Assembly (NCBI GenBank): GCA_037957365.1
Contig: JARHVA010000122.1
Coordinates: 4,788,501 to 4,852,500, forward strand
DNA length: 64,000 nt
Source: Torreya grandis
Taxonomy: Eukaryota; Streptophyta; Pinopsida; Cupressales; Taxaceae
Reading direction: 5' to 3'
The position numbers and the translations under genes were made by a program. Shown here one piece after another: positions 46,554 to 56,930 of this stretch (position 1 is its first letter; each line of letters begins with the position of its first letter). The notes under the pieces were generated by a model. That model was not told the origin of the DNA and made no database searches. It saw only the letters and a program-made list of their open reading frames with translations.

Positions 46554-46609
46554 ATTAATAGAATAAACACATAGATTTCATATTAATAGAATAAACACAT
46601 AGATTTTAG
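46554..46609. repeat. 28-bp tandem duplication
   Basis: ATTAATAGAATAAACACATA plus eight bases occurs twice head to tail. The copies differ only in the last three bases. Confidence 0.9.
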
Positions 46610-47218
46610 AAGAGATATAAGTTTTTCTAATTTGTAGGATCTATTTAATAACGGCAAGCAAAGAGCATATGATCTATATTTCAAAAACTAAATAGACTAG
46701 GATAACTATTTAACTCTAAAACTCAATATCTAAGACCCAATTTATAAGACTTGATTAAAAGAATTAGCTTGAGACTCTTATTTATAAAGTTTCAAGAGAG
46801 CTCATACCAAATCTTTCTAATAAACCTAGGTAGTAGGTAAAAATTGATGACAACCGTATCCTTATAGGTGACAAAGACATAAAGTCAATTAATAGTATAA
46901 GAATTTAGAAAAGCAAACCTCCTCTACCATATCTATCACTTCATAGTGTGTCAGGATTTCCCACTCAAAATAAGGAATGATATAGATAGATACCCTTTCC
47001 TTAAAAGATGATTTTGATAATGGGTTATGGGTCCACTATGCACCGACTTAGAATTATTTTTATGCTGACATGTCCAGCATTATAACAAGAATATGCCAAC
47101 ATACCTGATGGCATAGTACCTTTGATAGAGTGGTGAGGTCCATTAATAAATAAAAAGAGGGTTAACATTCCCATGTTCATGTTAATAGATAGACCCTATC
47201 AGTAGTCATTGAAAATTA
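46610..47218. other. Stretch between element D and the viral fragment
   Basis: About 600 bp with no readable domain. The D 3' LTR should lie near here but is not recognised. Some may be downstream viral sequence, since the viral frame on the minus strand points this way. Confidence 0.35.
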
Positions 47219-47599
47219 TCAATCATCATCAATAAATTCATATTCTCCTCGAGGAGAATATGAATTTTTAGATCCTGGATTATAATTAACATATGAATAG
47301 ATGTATAAGGCTAAAGTTATTATGATGAGTTGGCTAGGAGCTATAGTTGTAAATTGAGCCTGATGTGTAATTATGAATCTTTTCCATAATGTGGCAATAG
47401 GTAGAACATTTGATCTTATCCTATCATAAAATTGATGATTATGGGTAGAGAAGAGTTCAAACTTAACTCTAAAAAGAATCCTGAGAGCAATGAATATATT
47501 TATAACTTGATCAGGCATAATATTAACTATTAGATCAAATAAAGGTCTTGTAGGCATAATACAATCCATATATTCTTTAAGATGTTCAAAAAAATCCAT
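47219..47599 (-). pseudogene. ORF downstream of the viral RT, unknown
   Basis: Open for 126 codons on the minus strand. It is Ile/Phe/Leu-rich with an S-P-R-G-E-Y near the C-terminus and an acidic end (D-D-D). The C-terminal codons lie in a 34-bp perfect palindrome. It may be the C-terminal end of the viral polyprotein or a separate ORF. I do not recognise it. Confidence 0.4.
47234..47267. repeat. 34-bp perfect palindrome
   Basis: Two 17-base arms, AAATTCATATTCTCCTC and its exact complement, meet with no spacer at 47250/47251, giving CTCGAG at the centre. No mismatch in 34 bases. Confidence 0.95.
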
Positions 47600-47999
47600 T
47601 GAGGACCAAAAAAAATTAGTACTAGGATTGAATGATGGCCAAAATCTAGACCATTAAATTATAAATTCAAATCCATGATGATAAATAAAATTTAAACATA
47701 TTTTTTCCTAAATCATCATGTCAACCAAAATATCATCATTGTCAATATAATTCAAAATCATAGATGCCCATCCCTTGCCATCTGATTCCTGACACTGAGC
47801 AGTATATGCCACATGGTTATTATTCAATTATAATGAAGCATCATAAGATTCTATGGTGAGTCTGGTAATATCATGTTGAAGCTGAGAGTATATTATCCTA
47901 GAATATTTTCATAAAGAAGTATGGAATTCTTCTCTTACTTCTGTGACAAGAGAGATATTATAATTCTTGATTCTTTTCTCTGGATATGAAATCAACAAG

Positions 48000-49290
48000 A
48001 CAATTTTTTTACCAAAAATACGTTCTAAAAAAAATAAAAAATCTAAAAGAAATGAAGCCCACCTTATTAACCTCTTATTACCACCTTTTTTTGATTATTT
48101 GGATTTTCAAGAAAACTCATAAAATTCTTCAAATCTAATCATATCACAAATTTTTAAGATCGCACAAAAAACACAAATGAATGCATAGCTTTAATAGCTA
48201 CAAGTAGTTGTTTTTAAGTAGAATGATAATTTAATTGGGATTTCTTAAATGCACCAAAGGTAAAATTTTAAGAATTTTTTGTACCATAAGATAATTTTTA
48301 TTTCAATATTGCTCCCCAAAATTGATCAGATGCATCAGTTTCAATAATCTTTAATCCATTACCTAGAAGACTAGGAGGAAGTAAATTTTTGACAATTTTA
48401 TTTAATTATTATAACTACAGTAGTCATTTGATCATTCCATTCTAGAGGATTTTTAGAAATCCTTTTATTTAGAAACAATTTATCTTGATAAATGTTATAA
48501 TAAAAACTTGTAATATAATTGACACATCTTAGAAATCTTTGAAGTGTCTTTTTATCTCTAATTTCATCAAGAAATTTATTGATATCCTTAAGAACATTCT
48601 CTTAAACTGAAACTTATCCACATGTTATTTTAACACCAAGGAAATCAATTTCATCCTTAAAATTGATAATCTCTTTAGCAGAAAGAACTAATCTATTATC
48701 ATAGACAATCTGATAAAACTATCTAAGATGATCAATATGCTCTTTTGGTGATTTTGAAAATATCAGAATATCATTAATATATAAAATAATAAACTGGGAA
48801 TATGGAGCAAATATTTGATTCATCATATTCTAAAATATGATAGGGGTAGTTTTTAAACCAAATGGAAGTACATTCCATTCATACTGACCAAATAGCGTAA
48901 TGAAAGCAGTTTTATACATTTATTTTCCAACGTGAATCTACCAAAATCTTGACTTCAGATCAAATTTGCTGTAGACTTTACTTCCATGAATCCTTTGTAA
49001 AATTTCATCCTTAGAAGGAATTGGATGTTGTACTAGAATTACATATTTGTTAAGAGGAATGTAATTCATAACTAACATTTTATTTCCTCTTATTTGTTCA
49101 GCTTTTTTGTTGACATAAAATGCTTCACAACCCCAAGACTATTAGATTCTCTAATAACACCCATTTGTTTCAACTGAGAAATTTATTCAAAACATTCTTG
49201 CTTTAGAGAAGGAGACATACCTGACTGATGCACTTTAAATTTGGGCTCAACCTCTTTTTCATTTTTATCCTTGATCATCTTTAACTCAAT
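48000..49290 (-). pseudogene. Pararetroviral reverse transcriptase, broken
   Basis: This region copied viral RNA to DNA. On the minus strand a Q-L-K-Q-M-G-V-I-R-E-S helix (about 49170-49140) precedes A-F-Y-V-N-K-K-A-E-Q-I-R-G (about 49125-49085), which is in another frame, showing a frameshift. Then come a Y-S-K-F-D-L segment, G-Q-Y-E-W-N-V-L-P-F-G-L-K (about 48895-48850), and the catalytic box (48781-48770), which reads Y-I-N-D in place of Y-x-D-D. D-F-L-G and R-F-L-R motifs follow. So one catalytic Asp is Asn. The RNase H that should lie at about 47700-48250 is too decayed to trace with confidence. Confidence 0.75.
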
Positions 49291-49680
49291 TATGCAAGTA
49301 TGAATATTTTAATACTAGAATTCTAAAGGATTTTTTGAACAACAATATTTTTTTAATTTTCATAATAATGTTGTAAATTTTTGAGCTACATAGGCTGATA
49401 CTTTTGTGAATCTATACATTATTCACAAGTTTTTTAGTCTTCTGTTGTAATGGAATTCTGCGAACATACTATTCCTTTTTTACAAGGTCAATATTATTTC
49501 CAAGCACAATTCTTTCATAAAAAATGGAAATAGGATAAACAACAACTAGATTATCAAAAAAAATCATCATATCATATTCTATAATCTCATGTTATACCAA
49601 AAATAAATAATATATATAATCTTCTAATAAGAAAGGAACATGAGTAGATAACTGAGATACTACTATTTTTATGTTGAATG

Positions 49681-49990
49681 TTAATCTGTGAAAATTTGCT
49701 TTCTATTGATCACTAGGAATAGAGTGATTCTTACCAAAAAAATATCAAACCCTATATCTAAGAGCAAATCTAATTGATAATCCTTGAATCCATTCCATTT
49801 GATGGTTAGCCCACATAGAGGATTATGAGTAGTATGTACCTTGATTTGATGGATGTGAGAGGTTTCCTCTTCTTGATAATTTTCTTCAAAATTTTGAATA
49901 ATCATAGCTATTTCTTGTTCAAATTAGAGTTCATCATCTTATTCCTCAACTTTTTTTAATAATTTAGTTAGTTCCTTTTGAGCTTTATCT
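49681..49990 (-). pseudogene. Pararetroviral aspartic protease region, broken
   Basis: An acidic helix (E-E-N-Y-Q-E-E-E) is followed by I-K-W-N-G-F and L-L-L-D-I-G-F-D in the 74-codon piece 49681-49905. D-I-G occupies the place of the D-T-G active site, so Thr has become Ile. Upstream to about 49990 the frame is Lys/Glu-rich. It belongs to the same polyprotein as the RT that follows it. Confidence 0.65.
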
Positions 49991-49993
49991 AGG

Positions 49994-51542
49994 TGTACAC
50001 ACCTAAAAACATCCCCTTGAACATTTTTGGTATAACATCACCTTTGACCTATTCTTAAACATTAGTTAACTACCTAGCTAGTTATCTCACCTTTTACACC
50101 TAGCCACCAAACATTTTAACATTATTTCATTGAGTCTTTTTAACCCTTTTTTCACTAAGGGATCAACCATCGATGATCACCTTAACCATCGACGGTTAGG
50201 TCTCTACCCTTGTAACACAAAAATCATCCAGTTGTGGATGAGCTTGGATGGAAAAAATAAAAACTTTCCCATGCACATCTCATAGATTTCTTTCTTATAA
50301 AATGGACATCTTTATCCTCCCAACTTACCAACTTTCCCTCAAAACTTCCCTCCTTACTTAGCAAGTTTTTTCTATAAATTCAGAGATCTTGGGAGAGTTA
50401 TGCATCTCAAATTCACATATCTAGACTCTCTTATTTCCTTTGTAGGCATTGAACAAATCCAAATCTCCATCCATGTGATTCTAAAGCTAAAGTAACATTA
50501 CATTTCCTGCATCCCTCCAAGCATCCAATCATTCAACTCTTCAAATCAAAGGTACTTTACTTTGTTTTCTCAACATTGTCTTATCATTCTTTACTTATTA
50601 GTAGTGTGTTATCTATTAAACACCCTCTCTGCCCTTTTCCCCTACCTACACTACCCATATAACCCATCCTACCCCTTAGCTACCTATTTGTAGTTCATCT
50701 TCACTCCCCAACAAGTTATTTATAGGTAACCACCAATGGTTGCCATAAACGTTGATAGTTATAACATCTATTTTTAGTCACCCAATCATTGATGGTTAGG
50801 ACAACTACTAACAGTCACCTTGACTGCTGAAAATTTTTGTCACATAAAATTATAGATTTTTATTTTATCCCCCACTTTTACCTTTCCAAACTTCATTTCA
50901 CCCTCTGACCTGTACCTGAACTCTTTTCTAATTTTTTTGGACCTAACCTTAATCTGTTTATTACATGCAGATGACCTTACTAAGACATACACATGAGATA
51001 GATAGAATATTTGACTTTCCCATTGTTCCATAACCCTTATTTACCAATCAAAGTGATATTTCCTTTGAGATATCCCTTTGCACTATGGTTTTCACACCCA
51101 ACTTGGAGGATGTAGAATAATAGTTAGCTATAATCTAGGAGGATATTGATGAAGATGTTTCATTTTGGAATCATTATTTTGATAATATCAATCATGATTT
51201 AGATTATATCTCTTTTGTATTGATCATCATTATAATTTACATATCTACCTTTTTTCATCTCTTTTATCAATAAACTTGAATGTTGAATAAGCATTGACAT
51301 CCATTTAAGGAATCACATTCCTTTCTTGGGACTAGTTTCTCACCAGGCAACCCCTTACCTTTCTATTAAAATATTTTTCATGTGATTTGTAGGTCATTAT
51401 TCCCTCAAAAAATAAGAGTTCCCACTTCATATATATATATCAACATGCACACTTTCTACTAGGTACCCATCCACACACCCTTAATACTCACTTTCTTTTA
51501 TCTACTTTCAGAACTAAGAAAGGAAGGAAATAAATTGAAACA
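49994..51542 (+). mobile_element. 5' LTR of element E
   Basis: 1549 bp from TGTACACACCTAAAAACATC to AAATAAATTGAAACA, directly before the primer-site block. It includes repeated (A)ACCATCGA(T/C)G(A/G)TT-like phrases (about 50165-50200 and 50725-50790) and TATA-like CTTATAAAATGG (near 50294) and CTATAAATTC (near 50371). The start is set by the TG following the end of viral coding. There is no second copy in the window to confirm it. Confidence 0.65.
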
Positions 51543-51565
51543 TTTTGGCATGCCCAGTGGGACCC
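51543..51565 (+). other. Primer-binding-site region of element E
   Basis: TTTTGGCATGCCCAGTGGGA then CC, the best-kept copy of the block shared by five elements here. Confidence 0.75.
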
Positions 51566-52410
51566 CTTAAGGGTTTATAGTTCTATTTATTTCATATAGT
51601 TTTATTAGTGAATCTCATATTCTTGTATTTCTATGAATCTTTAAATTTCAAAAAAAAAGTGCAAACTTCATTTTAGGGATAGGTTACATTTGCATCTTGC
51701 ATTCATTACATTATTCCTTGTTTGCATGAAAAGACACCAAAATTTTATTTTGGGATAAAATTAATTGAATCCATTATTTTCTTATTTAATGCTTATCTCA
51801 CATAGATTAATTAATTGCATTATGAATAAATCTTAGAGCACATATGTTACACTACCAAATAACTACACCAAAGAACACATCCAAACATACCTGAGACAAA
51901 CCCATTGGGATTTCATCACCCTTTAGATCACCTTACCCTACCCAATGATTCCACTTGGATTTCACCACCAAGGGGAGGACCCACTCCATTCTCTAGTGGA
52001 GTATAAACTCTAGACAAATGGTATCTATTGGATAAGTGTCCTAGTTCAGCTTTGGGTTCATAAAGTATAGGGAGTAAGCCCCCAATACCAAGCCATGTAC
52101 CCAGTCTAGTGTAGATTATTTAAACACTAAAACTTAACTTGAAACGATCTGTAGATGGATTTTTTTTAGTACCTAAATCATAAGCCAATTTTCCCTTAGA
52201 CACTTTGTAAGGCATAAGACAAAAGTGATTTAAAATAAATCTTAGGATTAATTATGCTTTAAGTGTGTGCTTTATTTGCTTTGGGATTTTTTTTAATTGT
52301 TCATTGTTTAAGGTGAAAGGTTCATTATCCACTTCTAAATTTTTCATATAGTTTTGACCAAAAAATAAGTTAAAAATCAAAATAACCAACCACCACCTTT
52401 ATATTCATCC
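51566..52410 (+). other. Leader of element E
   Basis: About 845 bp between the primer site and the gag start. It is AT-rich with no ORF. It holds two phrases resembling each other, ending in TTGGGATTTCATCACC (51903-51920) and TTGGATTTCACCACC (51956-51970). Confidence 0.5.
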
Positions 52411-54900
52411 ATGGATTATACCTTAGATGTGGATAAATCTCCCTATGGTTCACCTCACCATTCTCCTTCACCACCATCTCCTAAAATCCCAACTGTATCT
52501 GAAGGAGATATAGACTTCACCACCTTTCTCAAAAATAATCTAGTTGCCTTGTAACATTACCTTAACACCTTGCATCATCGTACCTCCCTACTTTGGTTCA
52601 TTCTTCCAAACCATCTCTTGGTATTCCATCCCACCTCATGGTAGGAATTACTTCAGCCTAACCATTAACTCAGACCTCTTCCAATATCCCATCCACCCAA
52701 ACCCAAACTAACCTTCCACCATCCAACCAAACACCACTAGTTACACCCCATGGGGGAGTAACCTTACCATTAGTTACTTATATGCCATCTACTATGGCAT
52801 TATCTTCCACTTCGGCATTTATCTTCCACTTGGTTGCAACCAATCCTTCGACCATAGTTCCACTTCAAAGCTTAATACTCTCTATACCTCAGAACCTTCT
52901 TTCAATTAACACTAGGGTAACTACCCAACCTCAACCTTCCCAAATTACTCCTACCACAAGTATACCAGCCACATCTTTTCCTCAACAAGTGTTTATGACA
53001 ACTTACTAGTATGTCCCTAACCCATAAGGGTACATACTAACCACCACCGAGCCTTTTAAGCCATGCAGTTCTTATGTGCCACCATCTCAACCTCTTAGCA
53101 CCACCTATCAATATGTGGCTTCATTAATGCCATCTGCTACATATTCATACATTACCATGAACCAACCTCAAAAAAATGTATCTCTTAATTATGTGGTTTC
53201 TCAACCCTATCCTGACCTAATTAAAATGTTCATGGACAAAATGACTAGTTTTGAGTCATCCATCTCTAACTCAACCAATATTTTATCTTACAGCCAAATT
53301 TGTAATGAGCCTATCCACCGCTACATACCTATCCATGCTTACCATTCTCAATGGGAATTTCCCAAATTTTCTAAATTCAAAGGTAAAAAAGACCCTTAGC
53401 AACACTTAAGAGCATTTTGACATGCTTACTACTTGATCACTTATGATGATGCTCTCCTCCTCTTAACCTTTCCCATGTCATTATTTGAGGCCACCCTTGA
53501 CTGATATAGTGTTCTTCCCACTCATTCTATCTTTTCTTTCTCTCAATTCGTACAAACAATTTTGAAATACTTTTATGTAAACATATCTAAAAGGGTTTCC
53601 ATTACAAACCTATACTCCATCAAATAATTTGAAGATGAGTCCATTATTGATTTCATTCCTAGATGGAGATGTCTCATTAATAAACTCAATTTGCCACTAT
53701 CCCAATCCTAATTAATAAAATTATTTTCTCGAGGTTATGCTAAACACATTTTTCCAACTCTCCAAGTCTAAACCTTTAGGACCTTTGATGAAGTTTTTAC
53801 TATGGCCCATAAACTAGAAAACTATGCTATTGATGAAGGGAAATTGAGGCTTCAAAATAAAAATTCTAGTTTCAAATCCACTGAGTCATCCTCCACCAAA
53901 ACCACAAACCCAACCATTTCTAAAGAAAAACCATTAGTACATTTGGTCATTCTTAAAACCACACCTCCTCCACCCATCAACCAAACACCTCCAACCAACA
54001 ACCCTTCAAAACACCAAATCCATACTCAAAACTAACTTCCTTCAAAACCATTTATCCTGATTAGGGAATATTATGCATTAGTGTTGGAAAAAATACTCAA
54101 AGCCAATATAATCCAACTTCCACCCATCAAGCCCCTTCAACAATTTGATACTTCTCATCCCCTTCCTGAGTGGTAAAATGATAATTATCATTGTGACTAT
54201 CATTAGGTTGTTGGACATGACACTAATAGATGCAATACTTTTAAAAGCATTGTCCAAGACCTAATTTATAAAGGGGAGCTTGTGTTTGACAAACCAAATT
54301 CTCCTTTAAGCCAATCCCTTGATATTTTTTGAAAACCATTTCTGAACCATCCACATTCAACCCAACACTATGAAAACTAACTCGAATCCTCTAACTCGCA
54401 TGAGGCACATGTAATCAATGTCATCAATAATGTGCCCATTGTCGAAGAAGTTATTACATCTATCACCCAAATTAAAGAGAACCACCTACCACAAATCCCT
54501 TCAAATGCCCAAACAAATGAAGTAACTATCCCTTCCACTTCCTTGGATGAAACCATGGTTTCACCCACCCAAACTATGGTATAAAAACTCAAAGAGATGT
54601 TCACTCCATCAACCATTTCATTCACTCCTTTAATCCAAATCAAAAAACCACTTATCCCTTTGGACAACCAAATTGAGGAGGAAGCTAAACCAACCCTTCC
54701 ACCTAAAAATATTACACTTCTCACACAAATTGCATAATCATCTGTATCTTCCTTGAAATCCATGTCTCAAGAGACAATACCCCTATCTACCTAACCTTTA
54801 CCTTTGGAACCTTCCACCAAGGATAAAAATATTGAAACTACTCCTTCTTCATCCCCAAAAGGTTTACATTTTAAAGCCAATGATCAAGGAATAATTCTTT
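52411..54900 (+). pseudogene. Element E gag (Ty3/Gypsy type)
   Basis: ATG 52411 opens M-D-Y-T-L-D-V-D-K followed by a Ser/Pro run. After a frameshift, a Pro/Thr/Gln-rich region (52782-53090) with Q-Y-V-P-N leads to the gag core at 53335-53830: P-K-F-S-K-F-K-G, H-L-R-A-F, L-L-L-L-T-F-P-M-S-L, a W-to-stop, F-S-F-S-Q-F, F-I-P-R-W-R, and F-D-E-V-F-T-M-A-H-K-L-E. A knuckle at 54192-54233 reads C-D-Y-H-*-V-V-G-H-D-T-N-R-C, the C-x2-H-x4-H-x4-C form common in plant Gypsy gags. A Pro/Thr/acidic tail then runs to about 54900. No protease or polymerase is reached before A' cuts in. The minus-strand 128-codon ORF at 54377-54763 is a shadow. Confidence 0.8.
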
Positions 54901-54941
54901 TTTTATAAACCCTTCTCCTAGTTAGTTAAAAGTTTGGAATT

Positions 54942-56103
54942 TATAGACACCTAAATCTAGCCACCAATAACCTCCAATCAGGATTTTGACCAATTTCCAA
55001 CTAAAGCACACAATTTGGCCTAAAAATACTAAAATATGTGAAACTAACATATTCAAGTGACCAATTTTGGTTAGAGTATCATTAAATGGGGTAGTAAAAG
55101 TTATGGGCCAACTAACTTTGATCAGTTCATTTCAAGTAAAAATGCCAATTTTGCACCTACATGCTATGGATTGCTCTTTCCTATCCAATCTCTTACATCA
55201 GACATGTGCCTTTGTTATTTGGTGTTGGTAACATCCTAAATGGGACAATGGATCCAATGCATCTGACATCACCTTCTAATTCTAATCTAGTCAACTTTTA
55301 GACCAATAACAAGACATTTTGATCAATTTGAGTAATTTATATACAAAGTGCTTAAACATGCTTAAGAGATAATTAAACCAAATTAAAGCCTAATCAATAA
55401 TTACATGGACACTTGTTGAAAACCTAATTTTATAAATGAATATTGAATATCTACATCATTAGGTGACCTCATTTCTTTGAAAGATATCCCTAAGCCATAA
55501 ATGCCATAAATATCAGGATCCATGCCCTCCATGCCTCATCAAATCCCTCCATGCCTCTTAATTTATCCTCTATCCCAAATATTGATGACCTATTTATCAA
55601 ATTTAATTGAAAAAATGGATTAATCCTTAGCCACACATCTCAATCCTAAGATGGATGGTTCAGGTTGATTCTAATCAATCTCAAAAATATATAAATAGAG
55701 AGGCCATGAACATCATTTTTAAGCTTAATCTATGTAAAGTTATAATGCAATATTGGTTCCAAAATCTTCATGCAAACTAGTGTTACCATTTCAAATTGAT
55801 TCCAAGAAAATCCAAGCCAAATAAAAATGTTCCAAGGAGAGGTGGAAGATAGCCAAGCTTCCATTAACAAAGACTTCATGAGCACAAACTGAGTAATTCA
55901 ATCAAAGAATAATCTTGGAGCATCAAGGAAGGAAAGAAATGTATGTTTTATTTCATTTTAGTTGTGTTTTATTCATTTGTATTTTTTCACTAAGCTCATC
56001 CTAGGAACTAGACATGAAGATGTCATTTTAGTGTGTTTTTTATTTGATTTCATTCACTAACACAATACTAATCTCTTCTTCTTAGTCAAATTCCTAGTTC
56101 ACA
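54942..56103 (+). mobile_element. 5' LTR of element A'
   Basis: 1162 bp from TATAGACACCTAAATCTAGC (the 3' LTR has TGTAGGCACCTAAATCTGGC) to TTCCTAGTTCACA. It aligns with the element A 3' LTR at 25852-26872. TATA-like ATATATAAATAGAG at about 55687-55700. Confidence 0.9.
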
Positions 56104-56125
56104 TAATGGCATACCTGGTGGGACC
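56104..56125 (+). other. Primer-binding-site region of element A'
   Basis: TAATGGCATACCTGGTGGGA then CC, directly after the LTR. One of five copies of this block in the window. Confidence 0.75.
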
Positions 56126-56269
56126 ATCCTGGCTTCACAAGAATGGTCACAAAGATCTTTCAAGAAACCTAATAATCTTTTCCTTGCAGAATATTTGAGT
56201 AAGGAGCCAAAAAGAGTGAAATCTTTAAGTAAAAAATGTTTTTCTAGAAGTCACAAGTCTATTCTAACT

Positions 56270-56930
56270 TATTCATGGTATTGTCCTACAAGTAACATGA
56301 TTATTATTTAGACTAGTAGTATTGTGCTTAGCCATTTTTTGGGACTAACTTTGTGTTTTCATGTAGGGTCAACAATACCACTACTGACTCAGTTACAAGA
56401 TTGCTCTACAACTCATAGGGTTGATAAAATAAGTCATGGTATTTTCTAACTGCTAGTAGGTTAAATGACAATACCATTACTTTTAAAGTGGTGGGATTAT
56501 CCTACAAGTAGCAAGATTATCACTGTGAGTCATGGTATTGTAGTTTATAGAATAGGTCATTTTCTAAAGATTCATTTAGGGTAATTCAGACTCTATTATG
56601 ATGATTTTTTTTAAACCATGTGTTTTTTCCTAAATTGTCATAATGTGTTATTATTTTATCCTGAATTTGTGTTCTTTTTTCATAAAAACCTCATTTTACC
56701 CCAAGTATTAAAATTGTGACCCTGAGTGGAAGAATTATTGTTTGTAATATCACAACTTTGAAAGTTGTAGGATTGTCCTGCTAGTAGTGAGATTATCATT
56801 CAAAGTCACAATATTATGACTAAACCACCTACGGTTAAGTTACAATATTACAACTCTTATAGTTGTGTGATTTTCCTATAAGTGGCAAGATTGCTCTGTC
56901 AAGTAGTTGTATTGCACTATTATGACAACC
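56270..56930 (+). repeat. Degenerate hairpin repeats in the A' leader
   Basis: Five copies of a unit with the core GGATTRTCCTACAAGTAGCA, then AGATTATC...GTCATGGTATTG, start near 56274, 56365, 56468, 56745 and 56840. Four carry a hairpin just before the core: ACTG/CAGT (near 56383), 56474-56494 (two G-T wobbles), 56752-56768 (8-bp arms) and 56850-56866 (6-bp arms). The hairpin sequences differ but the pairing is kept. This lies about 150-800 bp after the primer site. Confidence 0.7.

Larger units (their letters stand above)
47219..49993 (-). mobile_element. Endogenous pararetrovirus fragment (Caulimoviridae-like)
   Basis: The minus strand carries, in order from about 49990 down, a protease region, a reverse transcriptase and a downstream ORF. 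The RT has hallmarks of plant pararetroviruses, not Ty3 elements, such as an A-F-Y-V-N-K-K-A-E-Q-I-R-G segment. There are many stops and frameshifts, so it is an inert relic. The protease side abuts the 5' end of the E LTR, so E has probably split it, and upstream viral genes (coat, movement) are not in the window. Caulimovirid relics are known in gymnosperms and ferns. I do not assign a genus. Confidence 0.75.
49994..54941 (+). mobile_element. LTR element E, 5' LTR to gag, cut by element A'
   Basis: A 5' LTR, the shared primer-site block and a proline-rich gag with a zinc knuckle, ending abruptly at the A' 5' LTR (54942). The rest of E should lie beyond A', outside the window. Its left flank is the viral fragment. 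Confidence 0.8.

Noticed and set aside
54377..54763. Minus-strand ORF of 128 codons
   Set aside because: Antisense of the Pro/Thr/acidic tail of the E gag. No domain, and the plus-strand frame is supported by the gag core and knuckle.
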